A stretch of 64,000 nucleotides of DNA from Tetraselmis striata. Lineage: Eukaryota; Chlorophyta; Chlorodendrophyceae; Chlorodendrales; Chlorodendraceae. Under the pieces are notes generated by a model, which did not search any database, was not told the origin of the DNA, and saw only the letters and a list, made by a program, of their open reading frames with translations. The stretch covers positions 98,774-162,773 of the forward strand of contig VCJN01000434.1 of assembly GCA_006384855.1 (NCBI GenBank), given 5' to 3'. This document shows, one piece after another, positions 25,898 through 36,500 of the stretch. Within the stretch, counting starts at the first letter, position 1; every line of letters begins with the position of its first letter. Position numbers and translations under genes: made by a program.

Positions 25898-26086
25898 GCC
25901 TGAACTCCGGAGCCTGGACTGGCTTGCTATGGCATAGGGCCAAGCAAAACATCCGAATTTCGACCCAAAGCTGACCAAAGTTGAAGCCTGGACTGGCTTG
26001 CTCCGGCATTGCGCCAAGCAAAAAGTCCACATCTGACCAAAAGCTGACCAAAACGATGAAAGGCAAATTCAACGGATTGGACCATA
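25113..26086 (+). repeat. B-type monomer 9 (974 bp)
   Basis: B layout with the A-like GACATGGTTTGTAGGGC segment near 25231, shared only with B4. Poly-G about 25800-25814, then GT to about 25896. Confidence 0.95.
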
Positions 26087-28158
26087 CATCAGGCATATGT
26101 CTTTATTGCAGATTGAAATTAGAATTAATTCGTTTTGCTTGTCGTCATGGTCCTCCATTCTGTTTCATAAGTATTGTTATTGACATAGCAGACACATCAT
26201 GGGAAGACATGGTTTGTAGGGCATTCATCCAAATATACAGAATTTGAATGCAATAGGAGGAGATGGCTGCCAACACAGTCGAGAAAATGAAATTTATCAG
26301 CTGACATATTTACTCGGGCTGAAAGGCCGGGATTGCCTTGGGGCTGTGTCCCACACAGTCACCGGAAAATCCTAGAACATCGTACATCGTCCTCAGCTGT
26401 CTTTGCCCTTGGGAAAGGCACGCAGTCTGTTGTAGTATTAGTAGTTTTGCCGTTTCAGCCCGGTAAACACTACTGTACACCTTATTCCCTGCCCGGGTCA
26501 AAAGGCCGCAACTCCTGGACGTCGTGCACCCAGTAGTCCCGCATTAGTGCACGCGGTTTGCAGTGGTGTGTGTGTGTTGCTTGCACTCCGAAGCCTGGAC
26601 TGGCCTGCAACTGGCTTAGGGCCAAGCACAAAATCCAAACCTCACGAAAAGTTGACCAAAGCTGACCAAAGTTGAAGCCTGGACTGGCTTGCTCCGGCAT
26701 TGCGCCAAGCAAAAAGTCCACATCTGACCAAAAGCTGACCAAAACGATGAAAGGCAAATTCAACGGATTGGACCATACATCAGGCATATGTCTTTATTGC
26801 AGATTGAAATTAGAATTAATTCGTTTTGCTTGTCGTCATGGTCCTCCATTCTGTTCATAAGTATTGTTTATTGACATAGCAGACACATCATGGGAAGACA
26901 TGGTTTGTAGGGCATTCATCCAAATATACAGAATTTGAATGCAATAGGAGGAGATGGCTGCCAACACAGTCGAGAAAATGAAATTTATCAGCTGACATAT
27001 TTACTCGGGCTGAAAGGCCGGGATTGCCTTGGGGCTGTGTCCCACACAGTTACCGGAAAATCCTAGAACATCGTACATCGTCCTCAGCTGTGTTTGCCCT
27101 TGGGAAAGGCACGCAGTCTGTTGTAGTATTAGTAGTTTTGCCGTTTCAGCCCGGTAAACACTACTGTACACCTTATTCCCTGCCCGGGTCAAAAGGCCGC
27201 AACTCCTGGACGTCGTGCACCCAGTAGTCCGCATTAGTGCACGCGGTTTGCAGTGGTGTGTGTGTGTTGCCTGCACTCCGAAGCCTGGACTGGCCTGCAA
27301 CTGGCTTAGGGCCAAGCACAAAATCCAAACCTCACGAAAAGTTGACCAAAGCTGACCAAAGTTGAAGCCTGGACTGGCTTGCTCCGGCATTGCGCCAAGC
27401 AAAAAGTCCACATCTGACCAAAAGCTGACCAAAACGATGAAAAGCAAATTCAACGGATTGGACCATACATCAGGCATATGTCTTTATTGCAGATTGAAAT
27501 TAGAATTAATTCGTTTTGCTTGTCGTCATGGTCCTCCATTCTGTTCATAAGTATTGTTTATTGACATAGCAGACACATCATGGGAAGACATGGTTTGTAG
27601 GGCATTCATCCAAATATACAGAATTTGAATGCAATAGGAGGAGATGGCTGCCAACACAGGCGAGAAAATGAAATTTATCAGCTGACATATTTACTCGGGC
27701 TGAAAGGCCGGGATTGCCTTGGGGCTGTGTCCCACACAGTCACCGGAAAATCCTAGAACATCGTACATCGTCCTCAGCTGTGTTTGCCCTTGGGAAAGGC
27801 ACGCAGTCTGTTGTAGTATTAGTAGTTTTGCCGTTTCAGCCCGGTAAACACTACTGTACACCTTATTCCCTACCCGGGTCAAAAGGCCGCAACTCCTGGA
27901 CGTCGTGCACCCAGTAGTCCCGCATTAGTGCACGCGGTTTGCAGTGGTGTGTGTGTGTTGCCTGCACTCCGAAGCCTGGACTGGCCTGCAACTGGCTTAG
28001 GGCCAAGCACAAAATCCAAACCTCACGAAAAGTTGACCAAAGCTGACCAAAGTTGAAGCCTGGACTGGCTTGCTCCGGCATTGCGCCAAGCAAAAAGTCC
28101 ACATCTGACCAAAAGCTGACCAAACCGATGAAAGGCAAATTCAACGGATTGGACCATA
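26087..28158 (+). repeat. Run of three A monomers
   Basis: Units start at 26087, 26778 and 27468 (691, 690, 691 bp). The second has CAGTTACCGG (about 27048). The third has a private TACCCGGG for TGCCCGGG near 27871. Confidence 0.95.
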
Positions 28159-28869
28159 CATCAGGCATATGTCTTTATTGCAGATTGAAATTAGAATTAA
28201 TTCGTTTTGCGTGCCGTCATGGTCCTCCATTCTGTTCATAAGTATTGTTTATCGACATAGCAGACACATCATGGGAAGACATGCTTTGCAGAGCATTCAT
28301 CCAAATATACAGAATTTGAATGCAATAGGAGGAGTAGTATGACGAAACATTGTTCAGTTGTATCCCCTTGCTGAGGCACCGCATTAATATCTAATTTGAC
28401 CCTCGTACAGAAACATATGACTTCAATGGGTTTTCCTTGCAATCAATTGCGCATATGTGATATGCTATTTCATACAGCTCATCACCATTTGCAAAAAATG
28501 GAATGTACAACTATGCAGCACGTGTGCATGTATATGTAAAGATTGTGTTCATGTTCGCTTAAGAGAAGAAAGAAATTCCTGCACTGGCTGGAATGGCTAT
28601 GGCATCGGGCAAGGAAAAAATCCAAAGTTGATCCGCAGCTGATCCGAAGTAGGTATACCAAAGCTGAAGTCTGGACTGGCTTGCTCCGGCATTGCGTCAA
28701 GCAAAAAAATCCACATCTGACCGAAAGCTGACCAAATATGTTATTCCCCACCCGGGTAAAAGGCCACAACGACTGATGGACGCCGTGCACCCAATTTTCC
28801 CGCATTACTGTCCGCGGTTTGCAATGGTGTGTGTGTGGGGGGGGGGGGGGAGCGTGCGCGTGTGTGTGT

Positions 28870-28916
<47 letters not shown>

Positions 28917-29115
28917 GCCTGAACTCCGGAGCCTGGACTGGCTTGCTATGGCATAGGGCCAAGCAAAACATCCGAATTCGACCCAAAGCTGACCAAAGTT
29001 GAAGCCTGGACTGGCTTGCTCTGGCATTGCGCCAAGCAAAAAAACCAAAGTTGACCGAAAGCTGACCAAATACAACAAAAGGCAAATGAGAAAAAAATCG
29101 ACGGATTGGAACATA
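28159..29115 (+). repeat. B-type monomer 10 (957 bp)
   Basis: B layout with a 9-bp loss in the TTCAGAGATTTGCTTG segment near 28357. Poly-G about 28837-28850, then GT to about 28916. Its right end (after 29030) starts to drift from the consensus, marking the approach to the array edge. Confidence 0.94.
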
Positions 29116-29846
29116 CACCAGGCATATGTATTTCTGGCAGATTGTAAGTAAACTCAATCCGTTATGCGTACCGTCACGGTCCTCCATTCTGTTCATAATT
29201 ATTTGTTATTGACATAACAGAGATTATGGGAAGACATGCTTTGCAGAGCATTCATCCAAATATTATACAGAATTTGAATGCAATAAACATCGGAGTACTA
29301 TGACAAGTCGTTTTTCACAGATTGTAGATATGCTTGTATCCCCTTGCTGTGGCACTGCTTTCATATCTAATTTGACCCTCGTACTGAAACATATGACTTC
29401 AATGGGTTTTCCTTGCAATCAATTGCGCATATGTGATATGCTATTTCATACAGCTCATCACCATTTGCAAAAAATATGGAATGTACAACTATGCAGCACG
29501 TGTGCATGTATATGTAAAGATTGTGTTCATGTTCGCTTCAGAGAAGAAAGAAATTCTTGCACTGGCTGGAATGGCTATGGCATCGGGCAAGGAAAAAATC
29601 CAAAGTTGATCCGCAGCTGATCCGAAGTAGGTTTATCAAAGCTGAAACCTGGACTGGCTTGCTCCGGCATTGCGCAAAGCAAAAAATCAACATCGGACCG
29701 AAAGCTGACCAAATATTCCCCACCCGGGTAAAAGGCCGCAGCAACTGATCGCCGTGCACCCATCTGTCCGCATTTTTGCCCGTGGTTTGCAGTCAGTGGT
29801 GTGTTTGTGTGTGTGTGCGTGCGTGCGCGTGCGCGTGTGCGTGTGC

Positions 29847-29923
<77 letters not shown>

Positions 29924-30119
29924 CGCGTGCGTGCGCGTGCGCGCGTGTGTGTGTGTATGCGTGTGCGTGTGTGTTACATGCACTCCGAAGCCTGGACTGG
30001 CTTGCTATGGCATTGCGCCAAGTAAAAATCCGAAATTGATCCAAAGCTGACCAAAGCTGACCAAATTCTAAGCTTGGACGGGCTTGCTTCAAGAAAAAAA
30101 TCCTAAGTTGACCGGAAGC
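29116..30119 (+). repeat. Diverged terminal B-like unit at the array edge
   Basis: Recognisably B in order, but with many substitutions and small indels (for example AATAAACATCGGAGTACTATG for the usual GGAGGAGTAGTATG segment). The poly-G block is missing. A mixed GT/GC tract of about 175 bp (29798-29973) replaces it. Degenerate sub-repeats with GCTGACCAAA continue to about 30119, after which no satellite sequence is seen. Divergence of the outermost copy is expected when exchange no longer homogenises it. Confidence 0.9.
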
Positions 30120-32259
30120 CAGTCCATATCACCACTCTGTCCACTCCTCAGAGACATGTGCAGCGGCCTCCACAAGAGCGGCGAAGGCACGGCACAAGGA
30201 ACGGGAGCGAAGCGTACGCCTACTCGCCGTGCGCTCCCTCCGACTTCTTTCACTTTAAATATACTTGGTTCACCAAAAATTGCTGTGGCAATAGTGCATA
30301 GACCATGGGCAAATGCTGCCTTGTGCCAAATATATCAATAATGTTTTGCGTTGATGGCCATTGAGTGTAGGACTAAAAGCCTGCAAAAATGGCATTCTTT
30401 GAACATTTCATATTCGTAGGAATTCTTGTCTTAAAATTCCGTGTGCGGAAAATTTGGATATATCTTTAACTAGAAAAACCCATTCCCAAATCCATCTTAT
30501 CGAACGTGCGATCATGTCTCTCAAGAGTGGGTAGACTAGAGAATTGGACATTATGCAGAATTTGCACGGGCATGTAATTTGGAGCGAAGAGTAACGAATG
30601 CAACGTCGAGTGCCATTGTATTTGCGAATTTCTATTGCACTTTGTAAGAGCGATTGATGCCGCACTATCAAGTTCGCATTACATCGTACGCATACTGCGC
30701 CCGCGCTGGCTGTGAAACTGCACTTCGCATATTCTGTTAATTGGAACAGGTAATTCCGGTATAATGTCGTTTGTATAACAACTACTATCCGTGGGCAGCA
30801 CAATCTGCCTGACAATTATTTCAGGAGTGAGGACACGTGATGTTCTCTAAATTTCCGTGCAACCTTCATTGACATTGGGACCTTTCAATTGACAGATGAC
30901 ACGGTCGGCCCGCACCCGCCCGAATTCCCGTCGAAATCTCGCGCCCCGGTTGCCGTCGATTTCTAACCGGCAAACAAGCGCGGCCGGTTGTTCTCTGTTG
31001 TTCAGCGTTCTCTTTTGGGGTCACATGACCCCAGGATCATTCACACCAGTAGGGCAGTGTCTACATGTACAGTAGTGCGATAACGCCCCTACCCGTATGG
31101 CCGTATATGGGTTTTTGTCAGCGATTACATAGAATGACGATTAGCGGCCAGTAGTGGCTGTAGTAGTGCAGGTTTATTTCTGCGCGGGTATTGTGCGGAC
31201 AAACCATTGTTAAAACGCCCGCCTTTTATGTTATTGCGCCATACTGACGTGGCGCATGCGGGTACTGAGTACAGCCAATAAGGTTCTTGGTAGTTACCCC
31301 TCGCGCGCGCGGCGCTTCTCGCTGATGCGCTGCCTCTCGCGGCGGCCTCCTCCACTGCTCGCCTCGGCCAACAACCCCGCAGGCGCAACCACAATCCCTT
31401 TGCAAAGCCTCTTGGACAACCAGCCCACAGCTGAGAAAGTGACGAGACTGGTGCGGGGCATACTCCCACGTTTTATTTCGCCCGTCTGCGTCTGTTTTTG
31501 CAGTCGAGTAGCCTTGTCTATACCTCCTCCCACGACACTTGTGAAGTCCCTCTTTGGGTGCCGACGATCGCCGCTTTGCTCCCGGTTTCGCGACTGCCCC
31601 AGTGCACTGCTCGTACGTAGTTCCCGCCTCCCCGCCCTGCCGCGCCAAATTTTACCACGGCACATGCCGTCGGCGCGAAGGTCCAGCACCCCATGCACAC
31701 GCCACAGCCCACTGATGTCGCGTCGTCGCTCGCCCATTGCATTCCTGAGTGCGTTGCACTTATTGTGCAACCCGTTTCGCCCCGGCCGCTCACGGGGCCT
31801 GCCTCAGCTTCGTGCGCGGCAAAACCATACTCGGGACTGATCAGGTCATTTGGTTGTTGGGCGCTGCGCTACGTCGTTTACGCTTAACCTCGGACCACAA
31901 ACACGAAACGGGCTCTCGACACCGTATGCACCACCCAAACTATCGCCGCATTACATCTCCCCTGGGACTTGCGCCCTCGACGTATTCGCTTCCCTCGATA
32001 GCTGCTGCCACACACAACCCCCTGCTTGCGTTGGTTCTCTTGTCCGCGTTATGAGAAAGCTCGCTCGCGGCGCGCAGTACCGTAAAGTGTCGCTGGAATT
32101 GCTTCCGATCCTGCTACCCCGCTCGCCCCATAAACTTCACATACGCAGACACAGCACACGAACCATGGCCGCTGCCCGGATAGGCTCGCCACCCCGGCAC
32201 CAGCCGCAACGACCACTGACGTCTGTGCCACCGCCCCGCCGCAGCCGGTGATCGCCAAC
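30120..32259. other. Low-copy spacer between the satellite and the LRR gene, including its upstream region
   Basis: Positions 30120-30900 are AT-richer with no convincing coding sequence. From about 30900 GC rises, and overlapping open frames on both strands (for example 31256-31840 + and 31294-31770 -) reflect composition; none shows a domain or plausible splice partner. The last few hundred bases should hold the promoter and 5' UTR of the LRR gene, but no core promoter element can be assigned. Confidence 0.5.
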
Positions 32260-34822
32260 ATGCTGACCCAATCGAGCTTCCGCCACTCGCTGTGCGCGCT
32301 GCTGGCGCTGACGCTGCTGGCGTCCCAGCCCGCGGCGGCCCAGGACGCCTCCGTCGCTCTCGCCGACGGCGACGTGAAGGTCGGCACCATCCTTGCCAAC
32401 GAGGTGGAGGAGTACCATATCGATATCAATGGCGCCGAGTTTCGGGCGGCGCCCTTCGACATGCACATTATCCTTGACGTCATCGCCGGCGACTGCGACC
32501 TGTGCGTTCGGCACCCCCCTCCGCTCACCCGCCACAGCCTCCAATTTGCTCTGACTACCGTGTCGCTAACCTGATCCACACTTCGTGCCGCAGCGTGGTG
32601 AAAGGCCCCAACCGCTTTATGGACTACTCCGAGCACCCTTCGGGGGCGGACGTGCTGTATGTCTCACGCCAGAGCATCATGGACTCCTGCAAGGAGACCG
32701 AGATGTGCCGGTTCCGCGTGCTGGTCGTCGGCTACAGCGAGACTGCGGACTGGGAGATGACGTTTGACACCGAGACCGAAGTGCGCTCCCTCCACACCAA
32801 GGATCAGGCAGTGATGGAGGCCATCTACAACAAGTGCTGCACCGGACCGGTACGCCACCTGCCCCCTACCCCACCCCTCCCAAGTACTTTGGTACCACAT
32901 TGGTACTACATCATTGCCACAGGTCGTTCAAAGCCGGGCTGTGCCAAGGCTGAAGGCATCGCACATAGCTTGATCTGGCATGCACGCACACAGCCGCTGC
33001 CTAAGCTGACATGCATCGCTGCCCCTTCTCTCCCCTTGCGCAGGGCTCCTGCCTCAAATGGGAGAAGGGCGTGTCTGCCAGCGGAGTTGGCGACACTAGC
33101 AACTTCTGCCACCTGCCCTCCCAGATCTGTAACTCCAACGGCCGCATCACGCACCTCGATCTCTCGGACTCGGCACTGCAGTGTGATCTCCCCCACGAGC
33201 TGGCGGAGCTGACCACCCTAGAGCGCCTCTACCTGGAGGACAACTCCATCACGGGGACCTTCACGGCGTTTGTCAACCTCGTGAAGGGCATGCGCAACCT
33301 GAAGCACATCCACATATCGGACAACAAGCTGAGCGGAGAGTTGACTTGCTGCCCGGCCGATGCTTCCAATTGCCTGCACCACCTCAAGACACTTGAGCTC
33401 AAGCGCAACAACATCGCCGGCGACCTGCCCGAGTGTCTGCTGCAGCTGCCAGAGCTGGGCGTGCTGAACCTGCGCGACAACATGCTCACCGGCAGCTTTC
33501 CATCCAGCCTGCCTTCCAACCCCCACATTGTGGTGCTGGATGTGCGCAGTCAGCGTAGTGACGGCATGCATGGCCCGCTGCCCGACTTCACGCCCTTCTC
33601 CAAGCTGGCGCTGCTGGGACTGAGCAACAACCGCTTCAGCGGCGCATTCCCGGCTATCCCGAAGCGCCTGGAGGCCATCCACTTGTCCGATAACCAGGTC
33701 GAGGGACCTTTTCACTCAACTGTGGCCGAGCTCGAGAACATGTGGATCTTTGAGGCCAGCGGCAACGCCATCACCGGCGCCATTCCCGCTGGGCTCGCCA
33801 AGTCGAAGACAATCAAGCTGCTCAATGTTGCCAACAACCAGATGGACGAGCCGCTGCCGACGCTGTGGGAGTCGGAGAACCTGCGCATCCTGGAGATCAA
33901 CGGCAACCGCATCCCGGGCCCCGTGCCCGCCAGCCTCGCCTCCCTCTCGCGCATGGTGATCCTCAACCTGAGTGACAACGCTCTCACCGGCGACCTGAAC
34001 GGCTTTGCTGGCATGCTGGGTTTCAACCAGCTGCGCCAGTTCAGCATGAACCAGAATCTGCTGACAGGCGCCATCCCAAGCGAGCTCTCCCGCCTGCAGG
34101 CCTTCTCCCTGTTCCCCTCCTTCGACTCCTCGTCCACGCAGGTGTTTGACGTCTCCTTCAACAACCTCAACGGCGAGTGGCCCGACTTCCTGATGGCCTC
34201 GCTGCTGCAGCTGTCCAGCAGTGACATGTACGACTTTGACTTCACGGTGCAGGGCAATGACATTCAGTGCCCTTCGGCGGATGTCAAGGACATCATCACA
34301 GACAAGCTCCCTGAGGTGGCAGCCTCCACATGCAAGGATATCTCCACAGGCAGCCTCCGCACTGTGTCCGGCGGCGCTGTGCCGGAGGAAGTGATCCTCA
34401 GGATGGAGGAAGTGCGCAGCCGCGCCACGCGAAATGACTGGGAGGGCAACGAAGGGTCAAGCGGCGCTGACTACATGGTCAACCCTGGTGCCGCTGGCAA
34501 CAACTTGCCCACTGTTGGTGCGCGTAGCACAGCGCTGTCCGCCCCTGAGGAGCCAATGGACGCAGAGGCAAGCAGCGCCAAGGCAAACCTGCCCGTAATC
34601 ATTGGCGTCGGTGTCGCCATTGGCGTCGTTGCGATCGTGGCGCTGGTGCTCCTTGGCATGTTTGTTATCCGTCCGATGGTCGCCAAGCGCCGCGCCGAGA
34701 AGTACCAGGAGTACAACGGCGATGAAGGCGCCAACCACACGGCACCAGTCATGCAGGGCAAGCAGATGTCCAGCGACGCGGAAGCGCCCGTGCCTACCAT
34801 GAACGACATTGAGATGTCCTAG
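32260..34822 (+). CDS. Secreted/type I membrane leucine-rich-repeat protein with PPC-like N-terminal domain, 758 aa, 3 exons
   Basis: Exons 32260-32501, 32594-32849 and 33044-34822 (introns 92 and 194 nt, GT-AG, phases 2 and 0). The ATG at 32260 is chosen because it starts a classic signal peptide (hydrophobic LCALLALTLLA, small residues, then AAAQD near residue 29). Residues about 30-165 form a beta-rich domain with VGTI, YHIDI, DCDL and FRVLVVGY elements, resembling pre-peptidase C-terminal (PPC) domains; this is inference. Residues about 198-535 contain roughly ten plant-type LRRs (LxxLxLxxNxLxGxxP) with Cys-rich caps (FCHLPSQIC before, IQCPS...STC after). A Ser/Ala/Glu-rich stretch leads to one transmembrane helix (about 684-707, GVGVAIGVVAIVALVLLGMF) and a tail of about 50 residues ending NDIEMS. 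There is no kinase domain. By analogy with other LRR ectodomains it may bind a ligand or partner at the surface; the ligand is unknown. Convergent with the SNF2 gene. Confidence 0.88.
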
Positions 34823-35137
34823 ACGTCTCCCTGCTCTCCAGGACAAAGTGGACCCCTTAGCAATATAAAGCAATGAAACCCTTCAGCTCCCGTGCCATCG
34901 CGCTTTGCTGCTGGACATTGCCGGGCGCACCCTTTCATAGCAGCTGTTGAGCGTCCGCATGCTAACGGAGGTGCCGCAGCCCTGCAGGTCACTACTGATC
35001 TGCGGACGCGAATGGTGCCATGGAAATGCTAGCTTACCTGTACGCGTTGAAATGTGCTGACTACTCCCGGACACCTGTAGTAGTAATGGCCACCGGCAAC
35101 CAGTTGGAACAGGCCCGACAGATGGACCAGCCACACC

Positions 35138-35163
35138 TGTAACACACGTAAATATAACTGTAA
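35138..35163 (+). terminator. Candidate TGTAA polyadenylation signals of the LRR gene
   Basis: TGTAA occurs at 35138-35142 and 35159-35163, about 320 and 340 nt after the stop codon, just before a poly-C run. TGTAA is the common polyadenylation signal in green algae such as Chlamydomonas. Two copies close together in a plausible 3' UTR make this a fair candidate, but short motifs occur by chance. Confidence 0.4.
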
Positions 35164-36190
35164 TCCGCTGGAAATTGCCCCCCCCCCCCCCCCCCCCCCC
35201 CGGGAATTCCCTCCCTCTCGTGCCCTGCCCACTGCATCTATACTGCATTCGGCGCATCTTCATGGATTGCTGCACTAAACGCCAGAGGCAAAGAGCTTAG
35301 TTGGCAATACTTTGAAACAATGTCTCCAACTGTGTCATCTTGGCCGGGGCGAAAAGAACTACTCCGGATCAGATTGCAGATGTACATGCAGAGCTGCCAC
35401 TGCAGGGCCACAAGTGGAAGTGACCGATGCCGGGTCGCACCAGGAGCCAGTGACTCGATGACGATGGCGGTGGGGCATAATGTTTGTGGTGCAGATGGCA
35501 AACTATCACATGTAGCGATAGATGTGCTCGTCGCGTTAGCTCCCAGGCGAGAGCTGCATCTCTTACTGAATGGTCTCGTCAAAGCAGCATGAACAATCGC
35601 ATCTACAACAATATCATCTCCGGAGCAATGATAGCGATTGAAGTAATGCTGCGCTGTTATTGAGCGACGGAGCAGACTGTGTGTAGACAGTAAAGACAGT
35701 GAGCTTGTAATATAGCGCTGGCGCTGCTGGCGCTGTGCTTATGCGGTCGGTAGTACACGTCATTATTGGTTGTTTGATGGCCCCAGCAATAAGTACCAAC
35801 TAACATTGGGCGATTTCAATTCATCAGTCTATCTGCCGCCGCCCAAAGCCGCATGGCGTCACACAGCAATGAGCCTGCCAGCATGGCAGGATAGTCATGA
35901 TCTTGCTGTCGCAAAAAAGCAGCATAAATACCATTATTAAGATATCAATATCCATGATTACAGGAAGTGTCTTATGAAACGAATCACCATATCTTTGCAT
36001 TTGCGAAATAATGCTGATTGCATTGCAGTGCATTATTGTTGCCGTATCGCGGTATGCAAGCGACATAAAAAGTGACATCGCTGATTATTCGTGACATTGC
36101 AGCACAATATCTCGCGCGTAGTTGTGTAGCAACGTTCCACTGATGTGTGCCGGCAATGCTAAGTAACTATTCAGAGGGCGATGGCACACC

Positions 36191-36500
36191 TTTTTTTCGC
36201 CCTCGGGATAGGGCTGGCAACAATTATATCCTTGCAGCGTCTGTAAAACAGCCGTTTAGGCAGCGATAAATTTACGGAAAGCCCTCGGGAGGCGATGCTC
36301 CGTTATAGTCATCAAGGAAATAGCATTCCGAGAGTAATTGGAGGTCAGTGACAAGATATGCAACACTGTTGGATCACCATCTAATCCGCTGCCATCAAAA
36401 TACCCGGCACTGGGCACGAAAGGTCTGCCTTACCCGTTTGGGCATCGGCCCATTCGAGTAATGCGAGTTGGGACAAGCCCCATCCCGTGGAGCAAAGCAT
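36191..36500 (-). mobile_element. 5'-truncated non-LTR/SINE-like element copy 1
   Basis: About 310 bp similar along its length to 49607-49920, in the same orientation. Read on the minus strand it ends with GTTGCCAGCC, then a G-rich stretch, then a 7-base A tail (plus-strand T run 36191-36197). Shared blocks include GCCGTTTAGGCAGCGAT and CATTCGAGTAATGCGAGTTG. Four window copies share this 3' end but differ in 5' extent, the hallmark of target-primed reverse transcription. No coding domain was recognised. Confidence 0.6.

Larger units (their letters stand above)
1..30119. repeat. Two-monomer (A/B) satellite array, 28 A + 10 B units plus a diverged edge unit
   Basis: Head-to-tail array found by tracking the anchor CATCAGGCATATGTC, which occurs at 91, 782, 1762, 2453, 3144, 3836, 4536, 5525, 6221, 6922, 7617, 8309, 9005, 9955, 10652, 11629, 12320, 13011, 13702, 14393, 15086, 16069, 16759, 17731, 18423, 19114, 19807, 20769, 21453, 22132, 22800, 23479 (one base lost), 24416, 25113, 26087, 26778, 27468 and 28159, with a diverged copy at about 29116. 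Spacing is about 691 bp (A) or 937-989 bp (B). All units have the same orientation. The array runs off the left edge of the window. Copies are nearly identical apart from diagnostic substitutions and indels. It could be a centromeric or subtelomeric satellite; nothing in the window decides this. Confidence 0.98.

Noticed and set aside
1-30119. Regularly spaced repeats as a possible CRISPR array or rDNA spacer array
   Set aside because: Units are 690-980 bp and contiguous with no unique spacers, no cas genes, and no rRNA sequence in any unit.
31256-31840. 194-codon open frame upstream of the LRR gene
   Set aside because: Composition-driven: overlapping frames of similar size exist on the opposite strand, and the protein is Arg/Pro/Ser-rich without any motif.
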